Source: Ancylostoma caninum (lineage: Eukaryota > Nematoda > Chromadorea > Rhabditida > Ancylostomatidae). From it: 64,000 nucleotides of DNA. A program made the position numbers and the translations under genes. Positions 11,937 through 23,016 of the stretch are shown here, piece after piece. Position 1 is the first letter of the stretch, and every line of letters starts with the position of its first letter. Below the pieces are notes generated by a model. That model saw only the letters and a program-made list of their open reading frames with translations. It ran no database searches and had not been told where the DNA came from. The stretch spans positions 3,650,001 to 3,714,000 of the forward strand of contig JBAJFG010000172.1 in NCBI GenBank assembly GCA_037903475.1. The letters run 5' to 3'.

Positions 11937-13365
11937 CCTAATCTGCTTCCATAATCCCTGCACTTCCTGAGGTCACCGTTGCTCCAAGTGATAATCCAAG
12001 AAGTCAATACTGCAGATCACGAAAAATCAGCTTGAGCTTGTCTTTCGTTTTGTTTGAACGTTAAGTTTTTACTATGGACCCAGAGTGTGTGCTAAGCCTT
12101 CACGTTCCCTACAATACTGCTCTTACATAGCTTCTCGAGAGGCTCGAAGCTGACCAGCTGCAGTCTCTACCTACACATCGCCATTATCCTCGCTGGAGAT
12201 TTCGTACTTCACTTCATGTGAAGTGTTTTGCAAAGGCTTCATGTGGTGCACTCCAGATAATAAGCAGATTTTGCCGCTTCTTGATGGAGTAGAACCTGAC
12301 GCTTCACAATTATTTCCTGAAAAATTCATTGCACTTTAAGTGAACATTTCATTCCTTTACTTCCGTAGTTCGAAGATTCACGTGACCCGCCCTCCACATC
12401 AACATTCTAGAATACCTAGCGCATCTTTCCTAACCGTTCCTGGTTCCAGAGGAGCTCTTTCTCTGAAACAATACAAAATTCTAGCTTTTATGTTATGTAT
12501 TACTGAGCTAGGTCTCCCGAATCCATGGGTAGGCAAAACCTAGTTAGCTGACCAACTTACACGCCCTGGCTCTCCTAACACAACTTATACGACGGTCAAG
12601 CACGATATCTAACATTGGTTCGTGAGGTTAGAGTTCCTTAACCCATTGAGGACCGGGCGACTTATCGGTGAGCCGCGCCTCTTTTCTCGCATCGTTCAGT
12701 TTGAGAAATCATTAGTCTTTGATGGTTCCACCGCTTTTGCTAGAAAATAACACTCGTGAGTCACTATAATTGTAAAAATCTATATTGGAAGTTTTCCAAA
12801 AATTTCGAAGCAGTGAAAGGAAGTTAACAACAGGTGGAAAAGTGCGAAGAAGGCTCGGTAGTCAGTGGACTAAATGGACTCCTTGACTAACAGGAACACG
12901 AGGGGGCAAGGGACTGCAATACAGTTGGACTTCATCATAAAAAATAGTGGTGTTATCTGGAGCAATGGGGCCCTCAGAGTGGACTGAAAGATTGGGTTGA
13001 GATAGCGGAAATTAAGGGAAAGGGTGACGAGGGTTACCGGGAAATTAGCCACGTGTAAGCCGGGTGGATGTTAATTAAAACCGTGTGAACATGTCTCTTT
13101 CAATGGAAATACAGAGGAAGTGCTGTGATTAACAATATTAAGATTGAGGTTCCTCTTATAAATTGTTCCTTGTAGGTGGCTGTCAAACCCCTAGTTTTGA
13201 CCTTACTAAACTACTTACGATTTTTTTCAAAGAAAATAATCCGCGGAACGGAGCTTCATTCTCGTGTATTAGTGCCTATGTGCTACTTTAACGCATAAAA
13301 ATCCGAGTTTATCAGCATTTTATTGCGAAACCTCTATTCGGTACTGGATATGCTCGCTAGGTAGA
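11937..13365. other. Intergenic, nothing recognised
   Basis: No coding exon chain, tandem repeat or clear fold-back was found. Confidence 0.45.
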
Positions 13366-13515
13366 GCCCTTCGCAACGGCTACGTGTGTCGCTGCAGTGT
13401 CACTGCACAACGTGTGCCGTTGCGGTGCCGTGCGCAACGTGATTATGAGAGATGTCAACGCCGTGCGCAACGTCACTGCAACGACACCGCGGCACGTAGC
13501 TATGCAACGGCAATA
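13366..13515. mobile_element. Imperfect CG-rich fold-back
   Basis: GCAACGGCTACGTGTGTCGC near the left pairs imperfectly with the complement of CGACACCGCGGCACGTAGCT near the right. The centre holds repeated GTGCGCAACGTNA words. Probably a short MITE; no target duplication was identified. Confidence 0.55.
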
Positions 13516-13556
13516 TGTAGGTAGCATTTGCAGTTCTTATTTCAAAAAAAAAAATC

Positions 13557-13676
13557 TTAAAGGCAGTGTGTCACTTCCATAGGCTGTGGATATCAGCATA
13601 CTCTAGACCGTTTCATTCTGATTCCAATGATGTACGTCATTACGAACACCAAAACGAGGTGACACACTGCCTTTAA
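13557..13676. mobile_element. 120-bp TTAA-flanked MITE
   Basis: TTAA-AGGCAGTGTGTCAC on the left and GTGACACACTGCCT-TTAA on the right form a near-perfect inverted pair with a TTAA duplication. A fragment of the same end (TTAAAGGCAGTGTCC) is present near 30207. Confidence 0.8.
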
Positions 13677-15866
13677 AATTAGATAACTAGAAAATCTAAC
13701 TCCAATTAGATAACTGACAAGTTTAACGCCCATGAGGGCTCGTGAAAGTAATTATATGCATCGGAAATTGAGAAGCAAAGATTGCATGCTCCGTAAAAAT
13801 CGCACAATATCGGAGCATTCGAAAGTAAAAAGTAGAAATCAAATAAACAAAGAGTGATTACTGCACTTAAGCTCTTTCGTAATAAGCTAGCCTTGCATAC
13901 GAAACACTTTTGTGGTGTTCGTTGTGGCAATAATTTGTCCGTAAGGAGTAGCTTTTCTTATTAGGGCTTCTATCGTTTGCTCGAAATGAGATAGTGCCCA
14001 TCAGAATAGCACCTACAGTGCTGATTTGTGGGGCATTATCTCAGCCAGATATAATAGTTGGTCTCTAACACGTGCTACTGGTTAATGTCTTTGTGGCACC
14101 ACCTCAACAGCAGCCTACTCTAGGGATCTCACCACGATCTGGTTCAAAAATGTGAAAAATGCTACATATATGGATAAAATGTGTCATTCCGTCCTTCTTG
14201 TTCACCTCCCTGCACCCGTGGTATTGGAATCAATACGGGTTTCGTGGCAACAATCGAACCTCTAGTAATTATGCAGCCTCAGCAATTATAAAACGCATAA
14301 AACCTTCGGTATATGCATATTTTCCTATAGGCAAGACCGAATGGCTGATGTGGCGGAATTTCTATGCTGCACCTTCAGAAAACTCAGAATTTCCTATTTC
14401 TCACCTAATAAGAGATCCATAGTACTGCCAATTCTAGACTAAAGGTCACTTGGATCACCTGTAACTTTGTTGTTTTTCAACAGAGTAGAGCTGAGGCCAG
14501 TGATCCTCTATTTGTCTCTGTGGCGTGGCAGAGTTGCCCAATAGCTTCTGCTCCCCTGAGGGACACAAGTAGAAGCAGAGCCTGGATCATAAATGGAGCG
14601 CAAAAATGTGCAAAACAAAATGAAAAACATTCGAGTCTGCTGCATTGACCACGGCTACTTGAACCTCTAGCTGCACACCTAAAACCCTTTAATACTATTC
14701 TGGAAAATGTATCCAGAGATTCTTGTAGACTCATCAGTAGTTCCATTCAATCATCTAAAAAAGAACACATGTTAAGTCATTCCCAGAAACGTACATATTA
14801 CGTAAGCTTCTTTTTCCTGCATGGGGTTTCTGTTTTTGTTATTGTCATTTGCAATTATTATTAGTCTGATGTCTCATTCAAATTAATTAAAAATCCCAGG
14901 GGACCTGTTTGGGAGGATCGCACCCCAAAAGGCAGTAAGCTCTACTCTTTTCATGGTTTCCTATGTGACTCTAGCAAAGAGCTTATTAAAATCTGCGAAT
15001 CTTGCAGGGTAATTTGGGAGTAGCCTTTTTGGTCGCTCCACTCCTTTATGATTGATTTCTCTGAAGTTTTTTTTTGTCTTGTACTGCTTATTAAACCTCA
15101 AATTTGGCCCAATCTTTCCTTTATTTTCCTCTCACGTCACCGCTAGGACCTTACGATTACCCTTTCGTTTGTTTGACTTATGAACTCAAGTAAGAAGGTG
15201 ACAAGATCACTATGCTAAGCATTCCAGGAAACAGCGACAACGTCTGCATCCTGCCTTACATAGTAAAATCCCTCTAACAATGGAATTACTCTCTCACTAT
15301 TCAGGTGAGCAACCTCTCATCTTTGGTTCTATTCCTTTTGTTGGATCGGATCTGAAATACCACGTTAATCCTCACTATATATTAAAGTGGGGGGATGCAT
15401 TAGCGCCCATTTCACCTAGATAACTTGTTGATCGTCTGCAGCAACTTGTTATTCCTTCACTGGTCCTATAAACAATGAGCATACTCATTCTGACGTTGAG
15501 CTAGACGTTATTTGGTAGTTTGTAGAGATTCTGGGTTTTTCTTCGCCTCTTCAAGAAAAAGAAAAAACTGCTGTTTTAGTTTGAAACACAACCTCTCTGG
15601 GAAAACTGGGGAACTGCCCGGGAGATTTGTCTCCTTAATGCTGTTTACACCTTGGATGTGTCTTGCTTTTCACAATGATTCAGAAAACAGAGCTGAATCG
15701 CAGGTGTTAGTTTTAAGGTCCTGTCAAAATTCTCGATATAGAGTTTTCAGGCTCTTTGTGTTGTGACCCTCCGGTACATCACGTAAATCGAGTGTGAGAG
15801 CTCTTCCTCAAGGTCGTTCTCGAGTTTGAAAGGAAAAAGCTCCTGGGTCACATTACCTGGGCTGGA
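13677..15866. other. Intergenic, nothing recognised
   Basis: Isolated open frames (14159-14422 and 15512-15766 on +; 14477-14746 on -) have no supporting splice partners or recognisable domains. Confidence 0.45.
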
Positions 15867-15970
15867 TGCATCATTGGGACTACCCAGGGTAAAGATGTTG
15901 ACACCTGTATTAACCATGGTTGAGTACTTGTTGTGTTAACCTGTTTACCTTGGGTAACCTCTATGATGCA
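15867..15970. mobile_element. 104-bp fold-back MITE, TGCATCA ends
   Basis: TGCATCATTGGGACTACCC and the complement of GGGTAACCTCTATGATGCA form the two ends, and the pairing continues through AGGGTAAA and GTTAACAC. A relative lies at 29421-29520, and single ends of the type appear near 37790 and 40845. Confidence 0.8.
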
Positions 15971-18536
15971 TACGGCTCTGGAACGACGGGTGGTGTTTCC
16001 ATCGATACCCTCCTCTAACACAGCAACGCGTGACCTACCGACCCTTCATACAGCGACAAGGAGGTGTTGCTGTGGTGACTTTTGCAACAACGTGGGTGAT
16101 GCGGCATCTACTAGTACAGCGACACTGGTGCTGCGGCACCTCCACAGCTTTTTTCCGTGAATTAACCAATTTTTTCCGGGCTTTCGCGATCATTTACGCT
16201 CTACGTTCCCGGGAATCCAAAGTTTCAAGAACGAAACCGACAAAATGTGTTTTGCCCGGGCCTTGCTTGTAATGGTCTTGAAGCTCAGGCAAGGCAGAGA
16301 TCAGCGTTTTCAATTAGTGCGAGGAGCAACAACCTCAGCATGTATCTATTTGCTCAGTAGACGCCACCAGAAACTTCATCCCTGCGACTTCTTGCAAACT
16401 TTGGGCTATAATGAAGTCATAGCATCCTAAGAGTGACTGTGAACTTTAGAGCTTATGCGTTACCTCATCCGTTTTCCTCCATATGTAGGCCGGCCAAGGA
16501 GACCAGGTACATCTCTCCAAATTGGCTTCTACAGAGTATTTTCGTATTCTCAGCTCTTTCAATATTTTTAAATATTCTCTATGGAATCCTTGTTTCTGTT
16601 GATCGTTTACGACTTCTGAGAGGCTGCTCAGGGGTCCATTCAAATCTTTGCGCTTATAAATCCGTCCCATATAGCTGTCTGCTTACCGGTAAAAACAAAT
16701 ATTTATCACCTTAAGAAGGAGTGAAAAGGGTCTTTGTTGTAATTCAAACCAAACAGCTTACTTCCAGAGAGCCTGAGAATTGGGCGTTGTATACGGACTT
16801 CGGAATTATTCGTACAAGTTTCGATTCAATTGAAGCTTCTTTTCAAACTCTGCACTTCTTCTGAAGAAAAAAGAAAAAGAAAAAAAGAAAAAGAAAGCTT
16901 GAGAAAACCTTCGTGCTTGAATCCCGATTTTTGAAGGGTCCAAAGAAATTCTAGCGCTTTGTTCGATCCTGTGTTGGTCTTCTTGAACAACATTAATTCC
17001 GCTGATCTCATTTTACTTTGTCAGCGTTCTATGAACTCCACCTCTAACTGCGATACCAATTTGTTTCATTACATACGTATAGTTCATTCATTCATTTCCT
17101 TTCTATTACTACCTTCACAACTTGCTTTCATATTAATTCCCCTTTCCTTTATAATTCTCGAGTAGATTCAGGTCCTTTCAGAATCCTCAGTTAACACGCT
17201 GAATGCTTTAAAAGAAAAATAGAGATAAAAATAAGAGAAAAACAATAATAATGTTGATTTCATTAGACGTACTGGTATGATATGCCTTTGACAAGAGAGA
17301 GAATATTCTAACGTGAGGGAAAGAAATTAATTTTAATATATTTTGCATTTACTCAGTTTTTTAAACTGAAATGATGTCGCTTGAGCATTGAGCACACGAA
17401 ATGCTCCGCAAATATTACCTTGTCACGTGATCCAGAAATAGCTTAATTCAAGCTTGTTAGTTTCCCCAGTTGATTGGCTGTTTTCTGTGAAATCTAGGAC
17501 TTTTGTTAATGTTTCACATTCAGGGTGTTTTTTCAGAGATGAATTTGCAATTACTGCCTATCTCTCTTCCTAAAAAAGCCACCATTTTCGATCCAGGACT
17601 CAGTTCCTGCAGGCAAAGTTTTTACCAGCTGATGCTAATGCAGCACATTCAGGGGATATGTTTTCCGAGGTTGAATGTTTTCCACTGCGCAGTTTTTCCC
17701 TCATGAAGAGCTGCCATTTGTGATTTTCCACCCAGGAATCAGTTCCTTTGAGCAGCTCCTTCAAGTTGCCTATTTTCTACCAGTCTCCAGCCTTTTTTTT
17801 AAATGAGAAGTAAAGTTTTCGTTGAAGATAAATGACCTTCGAGCGCCTAACTGCTACAGAAACACCTTCACACAGATATGGTAAAAATGCAATCCAGCAC
17901 AAGGGTTCTGTGGAGAATAAGGCTAATCTTGTTCCTGGACCTTTAAATGCTTAAAAGAGTGGCTAGGAATATTTGCCTTATACATAGAAAAGATCGTTAG
18001 CAGTAGGTAAATCGAAAATTCTGTAGCCTTCAAAGCAGAATTTGAACGTTGAAGAAGACAATCTCTTTTATATTCTCATCGTTTCATCCTTTTTGTGGAA
18101 AAAGTGTCCACATCGAATCATTATTAATTATTTCATCATTATTATCATTTAATCATTATTATCACAATCATTATTATGGACTCAATTAAATTTTGTCCAA
18201 ACTCGTTTGAGCTTGATTATCTGGACAATTTAATAGGATGAAACGTCCTTCTACAAAGGTTATACTGCAATTTTATTCCAGACGACTCATTATAAAGCAT
18301 TTTCACAATAGGGAAAGCGTGAAAACAAAATACTGTCAATTTCTTTGAATGCGGCCAAACAATGAGGATTAATAAAGCCATCCCCGTCAAAACACTCAGA
18401 AATTGTTTTGTTTACTTGTTTTGGAAAAGAGGTATTTCCTTAGAATCCAGGAAGTAGTTACATAGACGCGGAACTCGATGTTTGTTAACACCAGAAGTTT
18501 AAAAAATAACTGAAACAATGCCGTTCAGACCTCAAA
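15971..18536. other. Intergenic, nothing recognised
   Basis: AT-rich, with ATTATT-type simple sequence near 18120-18180 and no coding signal I trust. Confidence 0.45.
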
Positions 18537-21517
18537 ATGTCAATCGACCTCAAAATGGCGTATATCTACACAGTAACCCATGGACATCCTTATCCACCAC
18601 TATACGACTGCTCTAATAAAACTAGAGAAGAATGGTATGCCACAGGGTCGGTGGAATGGCCGCTGGGGATTTATTTTCTCCTCACAGGGATATTATTGGA
18701 GGTAGGTGAAGCTACCATTTTCTATTCTATGCAAAAATTGAATTCATTTTTAAGATGCTCTACCTACCATGTCTTGCCTCTATGTGGAAATTGAAGCTGT
18801 TGAGCACGTCATGTTATAAAATCATGTTCTTTCTCGGATTTCTGGATATGTCGTCAGTTTTTGTGAACTCCATAATGACTGGATATTTTGCTATTAGAGG
18901 TGCTGTGTTCTGTACGAATCCGGTAACCTTACTGACACTCGGAGCATTTGGATGCGGTGAGTTCTATGCGAGCTCTCTTAAAATTCTATAGCTTCCCCCG
19001 AAAAGAAGATAAATGATTTCAAAGATACATTTTTATTGCGTTGCACTTACGCACATACATTTCCATCAATCATCTTTGCAATAGCGAACACCGGCGATCT
19101 GGTCTGCCGCGCCGCATCACCTACGCGGAACGACACGGGCGTTGTCGGTATTGGCGTTTTTTTTCTTATGTTTTCCAACGTGTTTTTGTTTTCACTCCAA
19201 AATTTCTGGTAAGCGTGGCAGCAAACATGAGCAAAATATCAACAACGGCTACGTTCGACAATCATAGTGTCTAGCTGGCCTACCGCGCCGCGTGGGTAGT
19301 GCGGCGCGGCAGATCAGATAGGGGGTATTCTTTAGTGCAAAAATGATTGACCGGTAGTGCGGCGCGGCAGATCAGATAAGGGGTATTCTGTAGTGCAAAA
19401 ATGATTGACCGGCGCTGTACATACATGCATAAGAGAAGATCAGATGTTACATTTCAAAAGAAGGGAGAATAGATTATGATATTTGTCAGAGAGGGCCACA
19501 TGAATGGGGTGGTGAGAAAACAAAGGCAAGTCTTACATGAGTTCTTTATCCTATTACTTTTTTTACACCATTCAAACATAAAACAAACTCTTTATGTGAA
19601 AAAAAAGAAAATGTAAAAATGTAGGGAGAAATAAACGAAACTAGTAGAAAAAATGCAGTGACGAATGAAAGCAAGAGAATCTCAATTGAAGTTGTTGATG
19701 GTCGCAGATCTCAAAAAGTTCTTACTGAATTAGTTGTTTGGGATCCCCTTGATAGCTCTTTGCTCACAAATTCAATTTACTTATTTAGATATCGTTGTAA
19801 TGATCCTTAGACACCTTAATGTGATCTCTCTAATGTTTCAGGATGCTGGTGTGCCAGTTGCCTAACGTGCATTTTTCTCGCGTTGAACAGATGCGCCGAT
19901 CTTTCCGAGAATCGTTTTCTGAAGTTAATTTTCGATGGAAATCGTGTGTATTTCCTGTTGTTCCTATCGTTGCTCTACCTCCTCTTCATTATGTTCTTCA
20001 CTACTCCTGCATCTTTCAACTCGAACTATGTTTCGTGGTTCTTCAATCCGATGACCGGACAAGAGGTCTGTATTTGATCATTCTTTGGAGCGAGTTATGG
20101 TAATAGGATAAGTCTACTAATGTGGAGCCTCCTCCTAACTGATATTATTTGCTGTATAACTGATTAACAAATAAAACCAGACAGAGTGTACAACCAATAC
20201 CATAACTGTACCACATGACTCTTTAACATCACAAACTTTCAAACTGTGGATGATCCTGACATTTCCAGTCACTCAGCTATGTAAATGTTTACCACGCTGT
20301 CAACAACGTCATCGTTGCAATAACAACAACACTTTTATACTTCTACTTGTGCATAAAGCTCTACTGCAAGACGAGGAGTGCAGCCAGTAAAGTGGGAAGG
20401 TTCCAGAAGCAGGTATGTCTGTGAGACATAGTATGTTTCAGGGGGAAACGTAGTTGCGCAGAAATTAGAGAATGAGAGAACGCGAGAAATAGTGCCGTAT
20501 TCGGAGAGGCAGACGAGAAATGCATGTCACTGGTACGAGTACTCTACTATCGTCTTTTTAGAACGGATAGTCGAGTAGTTGTGACCACTGACACTCAACA
20601 TGGGGCAACTGTCATACCGGATGCTCCTCCCATTGAAGAGATATGGATTGAGAGATTAAAGACATCCAATCAGGAGATAAAGCAAGTATTCACGTAAAAA
20701 TTATCCTGAAACAAGACCGGACAGATGAGTGGAAAATCCCTTGCTGATTCCTTCTTTTTGGAGAGTTTGAGATGCTCGTCGCGACAACCACCACAAAGAA
20801 TTGCTCTCCCAACACGTGAGGCGGCAGCGATCGATATCGCCGCCGCCAAGATACGTCGCAACTCCGCACTACTGCGTGCCAGTTGTCGCAACGAGCACCT
20901 CGAACTCTCCAAAAGGAATTGGCTCAAAAACGAGTTTTTTTTTTCATAGAATTTGTAGGGCAATACGTATACCAGTGTGATCAGCTTCAACTGAAGATTT
21001 TTCTCGTGTTAAAACACAAAAATCGATTTTTTTGTGAGACATTGCTTTATGAACTCAGAGGTACCCCCTTGATCTGACACGTAAGGATAATATAAGATGG
21101 ATTTGGTCTGCCCGAGTTGCAAGACAACGTCTATTTGGTCACAAAATAGAAATCACCCTGATTCAGGTATTCATTCAATCTTTCCTCATTTGCCTCATCA
21201 ACGTGGTAGCAGCGTATATCTACGTGTACATGCAATACTCTGCTCCGCCAAAATGGCTGGTCATAGTTGGTCAGATAGCATGGCAGTTAAGTGCTGGTGA
21301 GTTCATTTACCTCTTGCTGTACTTATGTCACCATAATTATCAATGTTAAGGATTTGTCTGCATCATCTACTTGACAGTAAACCGAACAATTCGACGTGGT
21401 GTGATAGATCTGTTGGTGCCAGAAAAATATGTGAAGGCATTCCACGCTAGACTAGCTCCAACGACGCGTGCGTCCGACAACCACACTCCCAGTGGGACCC
21501 ATCTCACCAAGGGCTAA
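18537..21517 (+). CDS. Srt-class serpentine chemoreceptor (copy 1)
   Basis: Six exons in consistent phase: 18537-18701, 18755-18956, 19842-20065, 20269-20412, 21167-21296 and 21351-21517, giving 343 residues. Srt receptors are seven-transmembrane GPCR-like chemosensory proteins of nematode neurons. Family marks seen are the N-terminal YDCSNKT..EW motif, SCYKIMFFLGFLDM before TM2, FGCGCWCASCL at TM3, ALNRCADL (the NRC motif), SWFFNP between TM4 and TM5, FQKQVFIQSFLICLIN at TM6 and IIYLTVNRTIRRG after TM7. Hydrophobic segments number about seven. The ATG lies just after an out-of-frame ATG at 18518. The fourth intron carries a MITE and the second carries a tandemly duplicated repeat. Srt is supported by several motifs; the ligand is unknown. 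A second copy lies 1.5 kb downstream. Confidence 0.9.
19080..19430. repeat. CG-rich repeat with 57-bp tandem duplication, in Srt intron
   Basis: Starts with CTGGTCTGCCGCGCCGC and ends in two consecutive 57-bp copies of a unit holding GTGCGGCGCGGCAGATCAG and GTGCAAAAATGATTGACCGG (19297-19411). The same CTGCCGCGCCGC word occurs in repeats near 46905 and, imperfectly, near 60655. Confidence 0.7.
20748..20919. mobile_element. MITE in Srt copy 1 intron 4
   Basis: ATTCC..TTTTTGGAGAGTTTGAG and GCTCGTCGCGACAAC on the left pair with GTTGTCGCAACGAGC and CTCGAACTCTCCAAAAGGAAT on the right. The core (GCGGCAGCGATCGATATCGC) is itself palindromic. Confidence 0.8.
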
Positions 21518-22588
21518 GAAAAAGTGATGAACCTGATGAATGAGCAATTTCTTTTAATAAATCCTTTTATGACTCCTTTGTGCTGTCTGTGATTGCAGTG
21601 AGTTCGAAAGGAGCAGAGCTTTAAAAAATGAGAAACGTGGAGCATCTGAAACAGAAACTGTGAAAGCTGTAAAGTTTCAGGCGAGACTTTCACAGCTCCA
21701 TCCTCCATTTTTGATCACACTGATCATCCCGGAGATCTGTCTCGGTACAATAATGAGGATACTCATCAGCAGTCAAGGAACGCTACAGAGTACAACTTCG
21801 TTTTTTTTTTTTTGCAAAACAGCAAAATTTTTTCTAGAGTGCTCAATTGTGATTCTCCGTTGAGTATAGAGAAGATTCAGAAGATTCGATCTTCCACACG
21901 GCTTGGAATTACAATTTTATTGCTTAGAATAGTTTCAAAGGGGGCTTCGGATAGTTTACATAGCTCCATTCAAAATTTCCCTTGAAAAGCCGCATCCACT
22001 CTTTCCTCGTTTGCTTTTCTTCGTTGAATAATGTCTTCTTTGGATTTTTCTTGAAAGGTCAGTCCAAAAAACGAATTTGGAGGCCATTTTCGAGCTTTTA
22101 GCTGCTGCAACCGAAATCAGCACTTCGAAAAACTCCAGAATCTGCTAATGTCCGGAAAAATTGGGACTCTGCTTTCAAGGAGGCAATGACCTCATTCTTT
22201 GCTATATCCTGTTAGGTTGTCGCGAAAGTTTCTCGTCATCGCCAGACTTCCCCTTCAAAACAATTTTCTTTCCGCAGTACAACTGGCAACTACAGTATAT
22301 GTACTAACATTATCGACAAGAATTCTGACAGTAACAGCGGGATTTCTGAGAGGTTAGTTCTCGTTCTGGCGGTGGAATCCAAAGAATCTTCCGAGCAACT
22401 CATATTTCCTTATGTGATTTACATAAGGAACCCATTTCTTGCCACCTTGACCAAGGCGAGCCAAGCGAAGGTCCGTCGAAGAGACAAAAAGTGATATTCA
22501 TATTTCATTCGTACGTATGTTTTCTTCGCTTACACTGGCAAAAATAAAAAAGGCAGAAGTAAGAACAATTGAGATCACTAACAACTCG
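21518..22588. other. Intergenic between Srt copies
   Basis: A stretch at 22278-22352 reads as a possible decayed last Srt exon (VYVLTLSTRIL after a CCGCAG acceptor), but the match is weak. Confidence 0.35.
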
Positions 22589-22700
22589 TAGATCCAATGC
22601 GATGCTGATGAACTGTTTCATTCTCTCTTTGACCTAATGCTAGTCCTTCCAAACTGGCCCTTTATTATCAGCGAGGGGGTTAAAATTGTAGGGAGCCAAA
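22589..22700 (+). pseudogene. Relic first exon of a third Srt gene
   Basis: CTCTTTGACCTAATGCTAG and the following codons (MLVLPNWPFIISEG) parallel the start of Srt copy 2 (TTGATCTAATGG, MVFYTSWPWIINDQ). The frame then breaks and there is no YNC..W motif. It appears to be a decayed duplicate exon lying between the two receptors. Confidence 0.6.
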
Positions 22701-23016
22701 GATGCTCCAAAAATAAAACAGTTCATTCAATTTCGCCGATTTTTGCACCACTTCTCAAGTCGTTTTCACTCTTTTTGTTACTTATCCGTGAGTATACGTA
22801 GGATGTAATGAGACTGGTCTTTTTTTCACCTGTAAAGCCATCCACAATGTTTTTACATTGACATTGGCGAGCCGGTGTTTAGGCGGCGCCAATTCTCAAC
22901 AACTAGCACCAAAATAATAAAAAAAAACCAGGTGCAAAACCGAAAACATAAATTAATCACATTTCATAAATCAAATAAGGCGTTGACGAGATCTCCCTCA
23001 TTTCCTGTTTGATCTA
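22701..23016. other. Intergenic upstream of Srt copy 2
   Basis: Contains a partial repeat of the relic exon's upstream sequence; no separate gene seen. Confidence 0.4.

Noticed and set aside
20573..20691. Open stretch after CTTTTTAG in Srt copy 1 intron 4 (VVVTTDTQHG...)
   Set aside because: Entry phase does not match exon 4, and exon 4 to the exon at 21167 gives the normal Srt sequence.
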